Origin: Vulcanimicrobiia bacterium | GTDB lineage: Bacteria > Vulcanimicrobiota > Vulcanimicrobiia > Vulcanimicrobiales > Vulcanimicrobiaceae | Length of the DNA: 48,842 nucleotides | NCBI GenBank assembly: GCA_024281075.1 | Contig: JAMXLK010000073.1 | Span: 1 to 48,842, forward strand | Reading direction: 5' to 3' | Position numbers and translations under genes: made by a program | The notes under the pieces: model-generated | Told to the model about the DNA's origin: nothing | Seen by the model: only the letters and a program-made list of their open reading frames with translations | Databases searched by the model: none | Shown: piece after piece, positions 9,065 through 17,487 of the stretch | How positions within the stretch are numbered: position 1 is the first letter of the stretch | Layout of the letters: every line of letters starts with the position of its first letter

Positions 9065-10933
9065 CTATCCGCCGTTGATGTCGATAAAGAGCTCGGTGGC
9101 GAGTGCGACGAGAAAGCCCACGCACATCGTCGCAGTAACTGCGCCCGTAAGGCCCGTGCGCCGCAGCACGCTCCAGAGCTCGCCGATGACGAAGACCAGC
9201 GCGCCGACCGCGATGGCGAGGAAGAACACCGCAAGCGTCGGCGAGTAAAACGTGTAGCCGATTATCGTTCCGATGAACGTCGGCCCACCGGCGACGAGCC
9301 CGGCCAATCCGATCTGCGCCCAGCTTGGAACGACGCGTCCGACGAGCGGCGCGGCGACGCCGAAGCCTTCGGTCGCGTTATGCAAGCCGAAGCCGATGAT
9401 GAGCGCCAAGGCGACTGCCGTGGCACCGGCGGCGGCCGATGCGCCGATGGCGAGGCCTTCGCCGAAGTTGTGCGCGCCGATTCCGACGGCAATCAAGGCG
9501 GCGAGCACGATGGGGTTTTCGGCGTGCATCGCGGCCTTGCGGGTAACATGCGTTGCGGCGCTGCCCAGGCCGACCAATCCGATCATCAAGCCGATCACGA
9601 AGACGGCGATCGGCGCAATCGGAAACGCGGCCGCACCGGCGTGCCAGGCGTTCAGTCCGCGCGAGATCGGTGCGATCGCGTTTTGCGCAATCTCGACGAC
9701 GAGATAGAGCAGAATCCCGATGGCGAGCGCGTTGAGCAACGCGACGGTCTGCGGCGTCAGGCGTCGCGCCCGAGCGATCGGCAGACCGAGAAAGATCGTG
9801 AAGCCCGCGACCGCGCCGAGCAGCACCGTCTCGCCGAAGCTCAATGCGCGCGTCGTTGATCCGGCGGTCGGCAACATCGCGCGATACATCGAGGCGAGCG
9901 TATTCGGCGTCCCGGCGTAATGAATAGCGGCGATGAGTCCGGCCGGCATTCCGCTGGAATCTTCGATATGATCCATCACGTGGCAGTGAATCAGCCACGT
10001 CCCGGGCTTTGCATCGGCCTTCACGACCACGTCGACGCGCTGTCCCGGCGAGATCAGCACCGTGTCCTCGACGTCGTGGTAATCGACCGGCGCCGCATCG
10101 CGCGCAACGATCTGCTGGTAGTGCCCGTGCGTGTGCATGGTGTGGAACTCTTCGCCCGAGATGTTGATCCAGCGAATGCGAAAGCGTTCGCCTCTGTGCA
10201 CCTCGAGCGCGCGCGTCGCCGGATACTCTTTGCCGTTGAGCGTGAAATGATTCTCCGCGCCGCTTTGAATTTGCCACGACGAGATCATCTGCAGAAAATC
10301 GTGCGTTACGCCGCGTTCGACCGGCCGCGGATTCGACGGTTCGACGACGATTGCGCCGTACAATCCGGAGTCGAGCATCGCTTGATCGTCGTGCGTGTGA
10401 TAGATAAACGTCCCCGGCTGATCGGCCACGAAGCGATAGACGAAGTGACCGCCGCGCGGAACGAGCGGTTGTGAGATGCCGCCGACGCCATCCATTGAGA
10501 CGGGGATGTCGTGCACGCCGTGCAGATGAATCGAGTCTTCCGTCGGGATGTCGTTGGTGAAGTCGATCGTGACCGTGTCGCCTTGCTTGACCTCGAGCAC
10601 CGGCCCCGGCACGACGCCGTTATACGTATTGGCCATGACGGTTAAGCCCGGTTTGAGCGTCCACGGAGCGGCGCGTTCGACGATGTGAAAAATGCGTTCG
10701 CGACCGCGTGACGCCGGAACCGCTTGGTACGCACCATCCGGACGGGCCACGAGCGGCGATTCGCCCGGAGCGGCCGTCGCAACGGGAATTGCCCCGCGAA
10801 GCGGCTGCAATCCGAGCGCGGTCGAGTTGGGCGAACCGCCTTCGTCCCCGTCGGCGAACGCTCGCACGGGGAGTAGGAGAAGCAGTAAAAACCCGGCGAC
10901 TAGGCCGGCGGACCGAAGCCGGAAGCGACCCAT
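9065..10933 (-). CDS. Multicopper oxidase fused to a ZIP metal transporter
   Basis: 622 residues in one frame. A signal or anchor segment (about 8-27) precedes a multicopper oxidase part (about 75-340) with all four copper motifs: HLH at 136-138, YHTH at 178-181, HTMHTHGH at 264-271 and HCHVMDH at 316-322. From about residue 365 to the end there are roughly eight membrane segments containing HNFGEG (488-493) and HNATEG (518-523), the paired metal-binding motifs of ZIP/ZupT transporters. So an exported oxidase domain is tethered to its own metal permease, a one-chain analogue of the Fet3-Ftr1 oxidase-permease idea. Substrate is unknown; Fe2+ or Mn2+ is suggested by the DtxR-like palindrome at the start codon. 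No stop, frameshift or composition change marks the junction. Confidence 0.88.
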   Translation of the reverse strand: MGRFRLRSAGLVAGFLLLLLLPVRAFADGDEGGSPNSTALGLQPLRGAIPVATAAPGESPLVARPDGAYQAVPASRGRERIFHIVERAAPWTLKPGLTVMANTYNGVVPGPVLEVKQGDTVTIDFTNDIPTEDSIHLHGVHDIPVSMDGVGGISQPLVPRGGHFVYRFVADQPGTFIYHTHDDQAMLDSGLYGAIVVEPSNPRPVERGVTHDFLQMISSWQIQSGAENHFTLNGKEYPATRALEVHRGERFRIRWINISGEEFHTMHTHGHYQQIVARDAAPVDYHDVEDTVLISPGQRVDVVVKADAKPGTWLIHCHVMDHIEDSSGMPAGLIAAIHYAGTPNTLASMYRAMLPTAGSTTRALSFGETVLLGAVAGFTIFLGLPIARARRLTPQTVALLNALAIGILLYLVVEIAQNAIAPISRGLNAWHAGAAAFPIAPIAVFVIGLMIGLVGLGSAATHVTRKAAMHAENPIVLAALIAVGIGAHNFGEGLAIGASAAAGATAVALALIIGFGLHNATEGFGVAAPLVGRVVPSWAQIGLAGLVAGGPTFIGTIIGYTFYSPTLAVFFLAIAVGALVFVIGELWSVLRRTGLTGAVTATMCVGFLVALATELFIDINGG

Positions 10934-10947
10934 TTAGGTATGCCTAA
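10934..10947. promoter_or_regulatory. DtxR/MntR-like operator at the MCO-ZIP start
   Basis: TTAGGTATGCCTAA has perfect 5-base arms TTAGG/CCTAA around four bases and directly abuts the ATG of the MCO-ZIP gene. The arms match the half-sites of DtxR/IdeR-type iron and manganese repressors. On the gene's strand, AATAAT (10954-10949) lies just upstream and could be the -10 element, making the mRNA nearly leaderless. A further repeat, GTGTC (10968-10972) and GACAC (10980-10984), lies near the expected -35 region. Regulator identity is inferred. Confidence 0.55.
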
Positions 10948-11066
10948 GATTATTCGTAGGCGCACCTGTGTCCTGGAAAGACACGTAATTTTGCCGCTCA
11001 TCGACCCCGCTCGGGGGGACGAGAACTCTGCGTGGGGTGACAGAGCGCGGGTTAGCTGGTTTGAGT

Positions 11067-11348
11067 TTATTTGGCGGTGTAAAAAATTCGATCGAAGCCG
11101 ACGATGCGAAAGACGCGGGATATATGAGCGTTTGCTCCCGCTAATGTAATTGAGCGTTGCTCGCTTTGACGCCGCAGCGTCGCGAGCTCGTCGAGGATGG
11201 TCGAATCGAGATACGTCACGTCGGTAAGATCGATGATGAGATCGTCCTCGCCGTCGAGCGTTCGAAATAGCGTCGCGATCTCGGCCTTACGCGTGAGATC
11301 GTATTCGCCTTCCAGCAAAACGCGCCGCGTTGCGGACGCAGGCTGCAT
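11067..11348 (-). CDS. STAS-domain protein (anti-sigma antagonist type)
   Basis: 93 residues, a single STAS domain as in SpoIIAA/RsbV. Seen: beta strand DLIIDLTDVTYLDST leading into the helix with Ser49-Thr50, the usual phosphorylation site in anti-sigma antagonists. ATG has GGAGG eight bases ahead. No sigma factor or anti-sigma kinase gene is nearby, so its partner is elsewhere. It may be a stand-alone switch in a partner-switching pathway or part of a transporter-regulating complex. It lies upstream of the MCO-ZIP gene on the same strand but 133 bases away, with regulatory palindromes between, so it is likely a separate unit. Confidence 0.85.
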   Translation of the reverse strand: MQPASATRRVLLEGEYDLTRKAEIATLFRTLDGEDDLIIDLTDVTYLDSTILDELATLRRQSEQRSITLAGANAHISRVFRIVGFDRIFYTAK

Positions 11349-11454
11349 CGGAGTCCTCCGCTCCCTTTGTTATGAAGAGGGAATCCCACCATACTGCCGC
11401 GCACTGCCGGCGTCAAGGGCGGGAGAACGTCGCGCCTTAGAAAAGCGAGGAGGG

Positions 11455-11961
11455 GTGCCCGAGGTACGACTCACGCGCACGCTGCGCGTTCCCGCCGATC
11501 CGGCGGGCGACGCAATCGGCGAGTTGCTTACGGCGATCGCCCATCAAGAGGGTCCGTGGCGCGGATTTGCGCTCCACGTTAGCCTTGGCGATCTGCACCT
11601 TCCCGACGTCGGCTACGTGGCCGTACCGATCGACCTGACCGTCGAACGGCATCGCGAACAGCCGCATGCCTTTGAGATCTCCTTCGTTTCAGCGAATCTT
11701 CCGGCTGCTTTCCCGGCATACAAAGGGACCATCGCTGTCGAGGAAGCCGGCCTGGGAGAATGCACGCTGCATTTGCGCGGCGCGTACGAGCTGCCGATGC
11801 AGCTCTTCGGGAGACTGCTCGACGCGGCATTTACGCCCGGCGTTGCGGAACGATCGCTCGAAAACTTCATCGACGAAATCGGCGCAGCGTGTGAGGCACG
11901 CGTCAATCAGCGCGAGGCCGAGTTTATTCGCTACCGTTTTTACGCGCGCGCGCCTCGGTGA
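11455..11961 (+). CDS. SRPBCC-like unknown protein
   Basis: 168 residues from GTG at 11455. AGGAGG is only one base before this GTG, too close for comfort, but no other ATG, GTG or TTG is near in this frame. No clear motif is visible. The C-terminal part, with LRGAYELPMQLFGRLLDAAF followed by a long helix, resembles START/SRPBCC-fold lipid-binding proteins, where a long helix closes a pocket. The GTGA overlap with the flavin monooxygenase that follows suggests the two act together, perhaps on the same hydrophobic substrate. Function not assigned. Confidence 0.6.
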   Translation: MPEVRLTRTLRVPADPAGDAIGELLTAIAHQEGPWRGFALHVSLGDLHLPDVGYVAVPIDLTVERHREQPHAFEISFVSANLPAAFPAYKGTIAVEEAGLGECTLHLRGAYELPMQLFGRLLDAAFTPGVAERSLENFIDEIGAACEARVNQREAEFIRYRFYARAPR

Positions 11962-13181
11962 CGGAAGTGCGCGCCGGCTGCTGCATCGTCGGCGGTGGTC
12001 CGGCAGGAATGATGGCGGCGCTGCTCTTTGCGCGCGCCGGCGTTCATACGGTGCTGCTCGAAAAGCACGCGGACTTTTTGCGCGACTTTCGCGGCGACAC
12101 GATTCATCCGTCGACGCTTCAAGTGATGGAAGAGCTCGGCGTTCTCGAAGACTTTTTGACACGGCCGCATCAAGAAGTAACGAAGCTCGCCGGAAACCTC
12201 GGCGACACGCTCGTGACCGTTGCGGATTTTTCTCATCTCCCGACGAGTTGCAAGTTTCTCGCGTTCATGCCGCAATGGGACTTTCTCGATTTCCTAGCCG
12301 ACCAGGCACGGCGCTATCCCGGATTCGATTTACGCATGCAGGCGCGTGCCGACGATCTCTTATGGGATGGTTCGCGGGTAGCCGGCGTGCGCGCGCAGAC
12401 GCCTGCCGGCCCACTGGAAGTCCGTGCCGCACTGACGATTGCCGCTGACGGGCGCGAATCGGTTCTGCGTGAGCGAGCGGGCCTGGAGGTCGTCGAGCTC
12501 GGCGCGCCCATGGACGTGCTATGGCTGCGCTTGACGAAACATGCCGGCGATCCACACCAGACATTCGGCTACATTCGCGGAGGCCGTATTATGGCGCTGA
12601 TCGATCGCGGTGTCTATTGGCAATGCGCTTACGTCATTCCGAAGGGAACGCTTGCGCAGCTGCGCGAGCGAGGCCTCAGCGAGTTCCGCACGCAGATCAG
12701 TGAGATCGTGCCGTTTCTGGCCGACCGCGTCAACGAGCTTGCAACCTGGGATGACGTGAAGCTGCTCACCGTACGCGTGAACCGTTTACGCCAATGGTAC
12801 CGTCCGGGATTGCTCTGCATCGGCGATGCCGCACACGCAATGTCGCCGATCGGCGGCGTGGGCATTAACCTTGCGATTCAAGATGCCGTTGCGGCGGCCA
12901 ACATGCTGACGCCAAAAGTACTGGACGGCAATGTGACGGCCGCGGACCTCTCGGCGGTGCAGCGCCGCCGTGAGACGGCCGCGCGTCGCACGCAGGCGCT
13001 GCAGCTCTTCATTCAGCGCAATTTTATCGGGCGCGCACTTACGCACGGGCAGCCGCGATTTCTTCACCGGCTGCCGGCGCTGCTGCGATTCCTGCCGTTC
13101 TTGCCGCGAATTCCGGGACACTTGGTCGGACTCGGTTTTCGCCCCGAGCATCTCTACGAAAAAACGATGCCGGCGTCTTGA
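11958..13181 (+). CDS. FAD-dependent monooxygenase (PHBH fold)
   Basis: 407 residues. Seen: N-terminal FAD dinucleotide motif VGGGPAGMM (GxGxxG type, about residues 11-19), ADG in the middle (IAADGRESVLR) and the second FAD motif GDAAHAMSPIGGVGINLAIQD; the three together define the p-hydroxybenzoate hydroxylase/UbiH group of NAD(P)H-dependent aromatic hydroxylases and related enzymes. Length is normal for the group. It starts at GTG overlapping the preceding stop. Its substrate is not indicated: aromatic acids, quinone precursors or polyketides are all possible. The last 28 bases overlap the convergent VOC gene. Confidence 0.88.
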   Translation: MTEVRAGCCIVGGGPAGMMAALLFARAGVHTVLLEKHADFLRDFRGDTIHPSTLQVMEELGVLEDFLTRPHQEVTKLAGNLGDTLVTVADFSHLPTSCKFLAFMPQWDFLDFLADQARRYPGFDLRMQARADDLLWDGSRVAGVRAQTPAGPLEVRAALTIAADGRESVLRERAGLEVVELGAPMDVLWLRLTKHAGDPHQTFGYIRGGRIMALIDRGVYWQCAYVIPKGTLAQLRERGLSEFRTQISEIVPFLADRVNELATWDDVKLLTVRVNRLRQWYRPGLLCIGDAAHAMSPIGGVGINLAIQDAVAAANMLTPKVLDGNVTAADLSAVQRRRETAARRTQALQLFIQRNFIGRALTHGQPRFLHRLPALLRFLPFLPRIPGHLVGLGFRPEHLYEKTMPAS

Positions 13182-13561
13182 ACTTCGCGGTACGGTAGCA
13201 GCCAAACCATCGATTCGTCGTGCAAGTCGACCACCTGCACGCGATTACCGAACGGATCGAAGAAGTCGCAGCGAAACGGCGGTATAAGTTCGATGCCGTA
13301 TTTTTTCGTGAGCTTCTCCCGCACTTCGTTCACCTGCGCTTGATCGCGGACCATCAGACCGAAATGGCGTGTGCGAACCGGCTGAACTTTGGGTACTTCG
13401 AACATAGCCAAGAATTGATGCTCGCCCACCTTGAAGAACGCGTCGCCCTCGCCTTCGTCGAGCTTCACTAAATCGAAGACGTCTTGGTAGAAAGCGACGG
13501 CTTTTTCGATGTCGTCAACCTCGATCGCGAGATGATTGATGCCGTAGACTTTAACGCTCAT
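13154..13561 (-). CDS. VOC-family (glyoxalase/dioxygenase-like) protein
   Basis: 135 residues with two beta-alpha-beta-beta-beta modules. The first starts NHLAIEVDDIEKAVAFYQ, the second RHFGLMVRD, ending DPFGNRVQVVDL. His in NHLAI and RHFGL are in the metal-ligand positions of vicinal-oxygen-chelate enzymes; the final ligand, usually Glu, is not obvious. It could be a lyase, an extradiol dioxygenase-like protein or a resistance protein. It converges on the flavin monooxygenase with a 28-base overlap, and its start is 22 bases from the histidine kinase stop on the same strand... which means it lies downstream of, and reads with, that operon (stop of the kinase at 13565). Confidence 0.8.
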   Translation of the reverse strand: MSVKVYGINHLAIEVDDIEKAVAFYQDVFDLVKLDEGEGDAFFKVGEHQFLAMFEVPKVQPVRTRHFGLMVRDQAQVNEVREKLTKKYGIELIPPFRCDFFDPFGNRVQVVDLHDESMVWLLPYREVQDAGIVFS

Positions 13562-13564
13562 GAC

Positions 13565-14914
13565 TCAATCCGACCACCGTGGAATCGAAATGGTTACCCG
13601 CGTGCCCGATCCGGGCCGGCTCTCGAGCGCAATGGTGCCGTTTGCTCGTTCGATGCCGCGCTTTGCGATGGCCAAGCCTAATCCGGAGCCTTCGCCGCTG
13701 CGCCCGCCGCCGCGGTAGAAGCGATCGAAGGCATGCTCGACGTCGACCGCTTCCATGCCGGGGCCTCGATCCTCAATTGTGATGACGGCGTGAGCGTCCT
13801 CGCAGACGAGCTCGGCGCGAACCGGCGACTCGGTTGCGTAACGCAGCGCGTTTTCGATGACGTTTTTGATCGCTTCAACCAGCTCGCTCTCATCGGCGGC
13901 GATAAAACACGGTGTCGCGGGCAATATCACGGCGATGTGCTCGGCACCCGCCAGCGGCGCGAGCGCGTCCGCCGCGCGCCGTAGAATAGCCGCAACGTCG
14001 GCGCGTTCGGCGGGAACTCCGCTGGGACGCTCGAGGCGCGCGAGTAAGATGAGCTTTTCGATTGCCGCCCGCATCCGCCGGCTCTGCGTCAGCATCGTTT
14101 CGTAAACGTGCTCGATGCCCGATTCCCCGATGGCGCCCCGCTGCAGCATTTCGAGGTAGCCCATCACGATCGTCAGCGGCGTTCGCAGCTCGTGCCCGGC
14201 ATCGGCGACGAACTGGCGCATTTGGAGCTCGTTACGCTCCCGCTCGACCGCCGCGGCCGTGAGCCGGTGCGCGACGTCGTTATACGCGGCGGTCAACCCG
14301 CGCAAAGCGTTCTCATCCGATGGCAACGGCGCGGGCATTAAGTCGCCGCCGGCGATGCCGCGCAGTGCCGTCGCGACGGCTTGAAGCGGCGCGATCGCGC
14401 GCCGCGTAATCGCGCGGCCGAAGAGCCACGCAACCAGCACTGCGATTGCGCCGATCGGTAAAACGATCGCTAAATACGTGCCGAGCAGCCGGGCGAAACC
14501 CGCAAGCTCGGGAAAGACGACGATCGTTCCGCCATTGACGCGTACGACGGCGGAATGCAATCCCGCAAGCGCGACCAGGGTGCGCGTGAAACGCCCGGCC
14601 GCAGCGGGACTCGCGCGGCTTGTCGCAAGAAGCCGGTGTTGCGTATCGTAAACGCGCACGCCGACGCGGCGGCTGGCGATCTCGTCGACCAGTGCGCCGG
14701 CGTAGCGCTGCAGCGGTTGGTTCAGCCGAGCATACGCTGCGGCGCGCGCGGCGGCACGCTGTGCGTCGTTTGCAATGCCGGCATCGAGCGTGCCGGTGTA
14801 GAGAACGAATGCGATCGCGCTCGTCGTAACGACGACGAGCGCGATCAGCGCGACTGCCAATAAGACGTAGCTGCGCGTCAGCCGCCGTCGAAAGGCGGCA
14901 AACGAATCATGCAC
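13565..14914 (-). CDS. Sensor histidine kinase
   Basis: 449 residues. Two membrane segments (about 18-40 and 145-165) enclose a periplasmic sensor of about 105 residues, followed by a HAMP linker, the H-box with His241 (DAGHELRTPLT), N-box NVIENALRYA, and G boxes DRGPGM and GEGSGLGLAIAK. All catalytic features are intact. It overlaps the response regulator by 8 bases, and the pair closes the MacAB-type efflux operon, so it probably senses a compound or envelope stress that the pump deals with. The VOC gene begins three bases after its stop. Confidence 0.93.
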   Translation of the reverse strand: MHDSFAAFRRRLTRSYVLLAVALIALVVVTTSAIAFVLYTGTLDAGIANDAQRAAARAAAYARLNQPLQRYAGALVDEIASRRVGVRVYDTQHRLLATSRASPAAAGRFTRTLVALAGLHSAVVRVNGGTIVVFPELAGFARLLGTYLAIVLPIGAIAVLVAWLFGRAITRRAIAPLQAVATALRGIAGGDLMPAPLPSDENALRGLTAAYNDVAHRLTAAAVERERNELQMRQFVADAGHELRTPLTIVMGYLEMLQRGAIGESGIEHVYETMLTQSRRMRAAIEKLILLARLERPSGVPAERADVAAILRRAADALAPLAGAEHIAVILPATPCFIAADESELVEAIKNVIENALRYATESPVRAELVCEDAHAVITIEDRGPGMEAVDVEHAFDRFYRGGGRSGEGSGLGLAIAKRGIERANGTIALESRPGSGTRVTISIPRWSD

Positions 14915-15575
14915 GCAGCGTGTATCCGGCGCCGCGCACGGTTTGAATTAATGGTCGTTCGAAACCGTCGTCGACCTTTCCGCGAAGATACGAAATGTAC
15001 CGCTCGACGGCGCCGGTTCCCACCTCGGCATCGCTCCAGACCGCGTCGAGCAGTTCTTCGCGCGTGAAGACTCGCCGCGGCCGGCGCATGAGCGTGACGA
15101 GCAGATCGTATTCGAGCGGCGAGAGATCGAGACGCCGTCCGTCGCGTTCGACGACGTGCTGCTCGAGATCGATGCTCAAGCCGGCATATTCGAGCGTCGC
15201 ACGCTCCTCGAGATGCGGACGCCGTAACTTCGCGTCGACCCGCGCCAGCAGTTCGGAAATCGCGAACGGTTTGCTGAGATAGTCGTCCGCACCGTGTGCA
15301 AGGCCTTCGACTTTATCCTCGACCTCGCCGCGCGCGCTTAACACGATGACGGGTGCGTCGGTAGCGCGTCGAAGCGCGGGCAGCATTTCGATACCGCTGG
15401 TCTTCGGCATCATCACGTCGAGCACGACGAGATCGGGCTCCCACTCGCGCACCAGCTCGAGACCCGACGCCGCATCGAATGCAGCGCGCACCGAGTATCC
15501 GGCGTGTCCCAGCGCCAGCGCGAGCAGATCGCGAATGTGCGGTTCGTCGTCGATGACCGCGATGCGGGCGGTCAT
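14907..15575 (-). CDS. OmpR-family response regulator
   Basis: 222 residues. The receiver domain has the acidic pair in VIDDE, phosphoacceptor Asp53 in VVLDVMMP and the conserved Lys in LSKPF. The C-terminal winged helix ends in VERYISYLRGKVDDG and VRGAGYTL, typical OmpR/PhoB. The start is the ATG overlapping the permease stop (ATGA), which gives the normal receiver N-terminus; longer in-frame starts are not needed. It is likely the partner of the kinase that follows and probably controls the efflux operon it belongs to. Confidence 0.94.
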   Translation of the reverse strand: MTARIAVIDDEPHIRDLLALALGHAGYSVRAAFDAASGLELVREWEPDLVVLDVMMPKTSGIEMLPALRRATDAPVIVLSARGEVEDKVEGLAHGADDYLSKPFAISELLARVDAKLRRPHLEERATLEYAGLSIDLEQHVVERDGRRLDLSPLEYDLLVTLMRRPRRVFTREELLDAVWSDAEVGTGAVERYISYLRGKVDDGFERPLIQTVRGAGYTLRA

Positions 15576-16789
15576 TCGAACCGTAACGCCTCGATCGGAT
15601 TGAGCTGCGCAGCCTGTCGTGCGGGATAGTATCCGAAGAAGATTCCGACCATTGCCGAAAAGCCGACCGACGCAACGATCCATTGCGGCGGAATCGTCGT
15701 GGGCCAATGCGTGAGCGCCGCAACTGCCAGCGTGCCGGTTCCTCCCACGACGACTCCGATCAATCCGCCGATCGTCGCGAGCACCACCGATTCGGCAAGA
15801 AACTGCCGGAGAATAGAGCCGCCGCGCGCACCGACCGCCATACGCAAGCCGATCTCGCGAGTGCGTTCGGTTACGGAAACCAGCATGATGTTCATGATTC
15901 CAATGCCGCCGACGACAAGCGACACGGCTGCCACTCCCGCGAGGAGGAGCTCCATGATCGTGCCGGTCTGCGACGCCGTCTGCGCGATCGCTTGCAGGTT
16001 GCGCACCTGAAAGTCATCGGTCTGCGGCGGAACGATGCGATGGCGCTGTTCTAGTAACGCGGTCACGCGCTCGGTAACCGGATCGATGGCATCCGCGCTG
16101 GCCGCGGAGATCATCAGCACGTTGACCGTCGTCAAACCCGTCAGGCGCTGCATCGCCGAGGTATACGGAATCAGCACGGTGTCATCCTGATCCTGACCGA
16201 GCCCGCTTTGTCCGAGTGCCTGCAGCGTGCCGACGACCGTAAAGGGCGCGCCTTTGACGATGATCGTCTGTCCGATCGGCGAGTCGCCGCTGGGGAAAAG
16301 CTGCGATACGACCGTCTGGCCGAGCACGGCTACTTTTGCGGCCGAAGCGACGTCGTTTTCATTGAAGAAGCGCCCCGCCGCCAGCGGCCACGAACGAATG
16401 AACGTGTACGTCGGCGCGACGCCGTTCACGCTGGTCTGCCAGTTATTATCGCCGGCGACGGCTTGCGTCCGAAATGATGCGATCGGCGAAACGGCCGCGA
16501 CGCCGGGAAGCTTTGCGATTGCCAAACCATCGTCTGGCGTCAGCGTCGAAGCGCCGCCCAGCCCGGTGCGCGCCCCGGTCATGGTGACGCTGCCGGGTTG
16601 GACGACGATCAAATTCGATCCAAGGCTGTTGATGCTCTGCTGCACCGAGGTGCGTGCGCCCACGCCGATGGCAACGGTAACGAGAACGGCCGCGACGCCG
16701 ATGACGATACCGAGCATCGTGAGCATGGAGCGAGTCTTATTCCGAATCAGCGCGGCGAGCGCCAGACGGAGAGTTGCTGCCGCCGTCAT
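15572..16789 (-). CDS. MacB-type ABC transporter permease
   Basis: 405 residues. N-terminal membrane segment (RSMLTMLGIVIGVAAVLVTV), a large periplasmic MacB core domain (about 45-270) and three C-terminal membrane segments with VVGGIGIMNIMLVSVTERTREIGLR, the FtsX/MacB signature. It works with the separate ATPase and the adaptor as a mechanotransmission exporter moving periplasmic substrates outward, such as macrolides, peptides or lipids. Its start overlaps the ATPase stop and its stop overlaps the regulator start, so translation is coupled through the operon. In E. coli MacB the ATPase and permease are one chain; here they are separate. Confidence 0.92.
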   Translation of the reverse strand: MTAAATLRLALAALIRNKTRSMLTMLGIVIGVAAVLVTVAIGVGARTSVQQSINSLGSNLIVVQPGSVTMTGARTGLGGASTLTPDDGLAIAKLPGVAAVSPIASFRTQAVAGDNNWQTSVNGVAPTYTFIRSWPLAAGRFFNENDVASAAKVAVLGQTVVSQLFPSGDSPIGQTIIVKGAPFTVVGTLQALGQSGLGQDQDDTVLIPYTSAMQRLTGLTTVNVLMISAASADAIDPVTERVTALLEQRHRIVPPQTDDFQVRNLQAIAQTASQTGTIMELLLAGVAAVSLVVGGIGIMNIMLVSVTERTREIGLRMAVGARGGSILRQFLAESVVLATIGGLIGVVVGGTGTLAVAALTHWPTTIPPQWIVASVGFSAMVGIFFGYYPARQAAQLNPIEALRFE

Positions 16790-17487
16790 GCCGCTCTTCG
16801 ATCGTTGGTAGCGTCGCCGGTAATCACGCCGTCGCGAAACGTCACGATTCGACGCGCGTAGGCGGCGACGTCCGGCTCGTGCGTCACCAGCATGATCGTC
16901 ATGCCTTGTTCTTCGTTCAAACGCGCAAAGAGCCGCATCACGTCCTGCGAGCTCTTGGTATCGAGCGCGCCGGTCGGCTCGTCTGCCAGGATGAGCCCGG
17001 GGTTGTTGACGAGGGCGCGCGCGATCGCGACGCGCTGCTGCTGTCCGCCCGACATTTGATTGGGATGGTGTGCCGCCAGTTGCGGCACACCGACGAGCGC
17101 GAGTTTTTCGAGCGCGAGCGCCCGTCGCTCGGCCTCGATAACGCCGGCGTAGACCATCGGCAGCTCGACGTTTTCCAGCGCGCTGGTGCGCGGCAGCAAG
17201 TTATAAGCTTGAAAGACGAATCCAAGCCTGCGTCCACGGATATCGGCTCGCGCGTCGGTGCTCAAGTTCGAGACTTCCTGCCCTTCGAGACGATACGTTC
17301 CTTCCGTCGGCGTATCGAGCAGGCCGATCAGGTGCATGAACGTCGACTTTCCGGAACCCGACGGCCCCATGACCGCGACGAACTCGCCGCATTCCACCGT
17401 AAGGTCGACGCCGCGCAACGCATACACGCGGTCGTTGCCGAGGGCGTACTCCTTGCGAAGTCCAGCGACTTCCACAACGGCTGCCAT
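16786..17487 (-). CDS. MacB/LolD-type ABC transporter ATPase
   Basis: 233 residues. Walker A GPSGSGKST (41-49), Q-loop in FVFQAYNLLPR, signature MSGGQQQRVAIARAL, Walker B LILADEPTGALD and switch His in THEP. These are the marks of the LolD/MacB/FtsE group, which powers FtsX-type permeases. The chosen ATG shares one base with the adaptor's stop (TAATG), which is translationally coupled; a longer frame upstream overlaps the adaptor and adds nothing recognisable. It is the energy unit of the efflux complex encoded here. Confidence 0.94.
   Translation of the reverse strand: MAAVVEVAGLRKEYALGNDRVYALRGVDLTVECGEFVAVMGPSGSGKSTFMHLIGLLDTPTEGTYRLEGQEVSNLSTDARADIRGRRLGFVFQAYNLLPRTSALENVELPMVYAGVIEAERRALALEKLALVGVPQLAAHHPNQMSGGQQQRVAIARALVNNPGLILADEPTGALDTKSSQDVMRLFARLNEEQGMTIMLVTHEPDVAAYARRIVTFRDGVITGDATNDRRAA

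Noticed and set aside
11005-11016. CCCC-GCTC-GGGG hairpin as terminator of the STAS gene
   Set aside because: Only 4 base pairs and no T-run in either direction.
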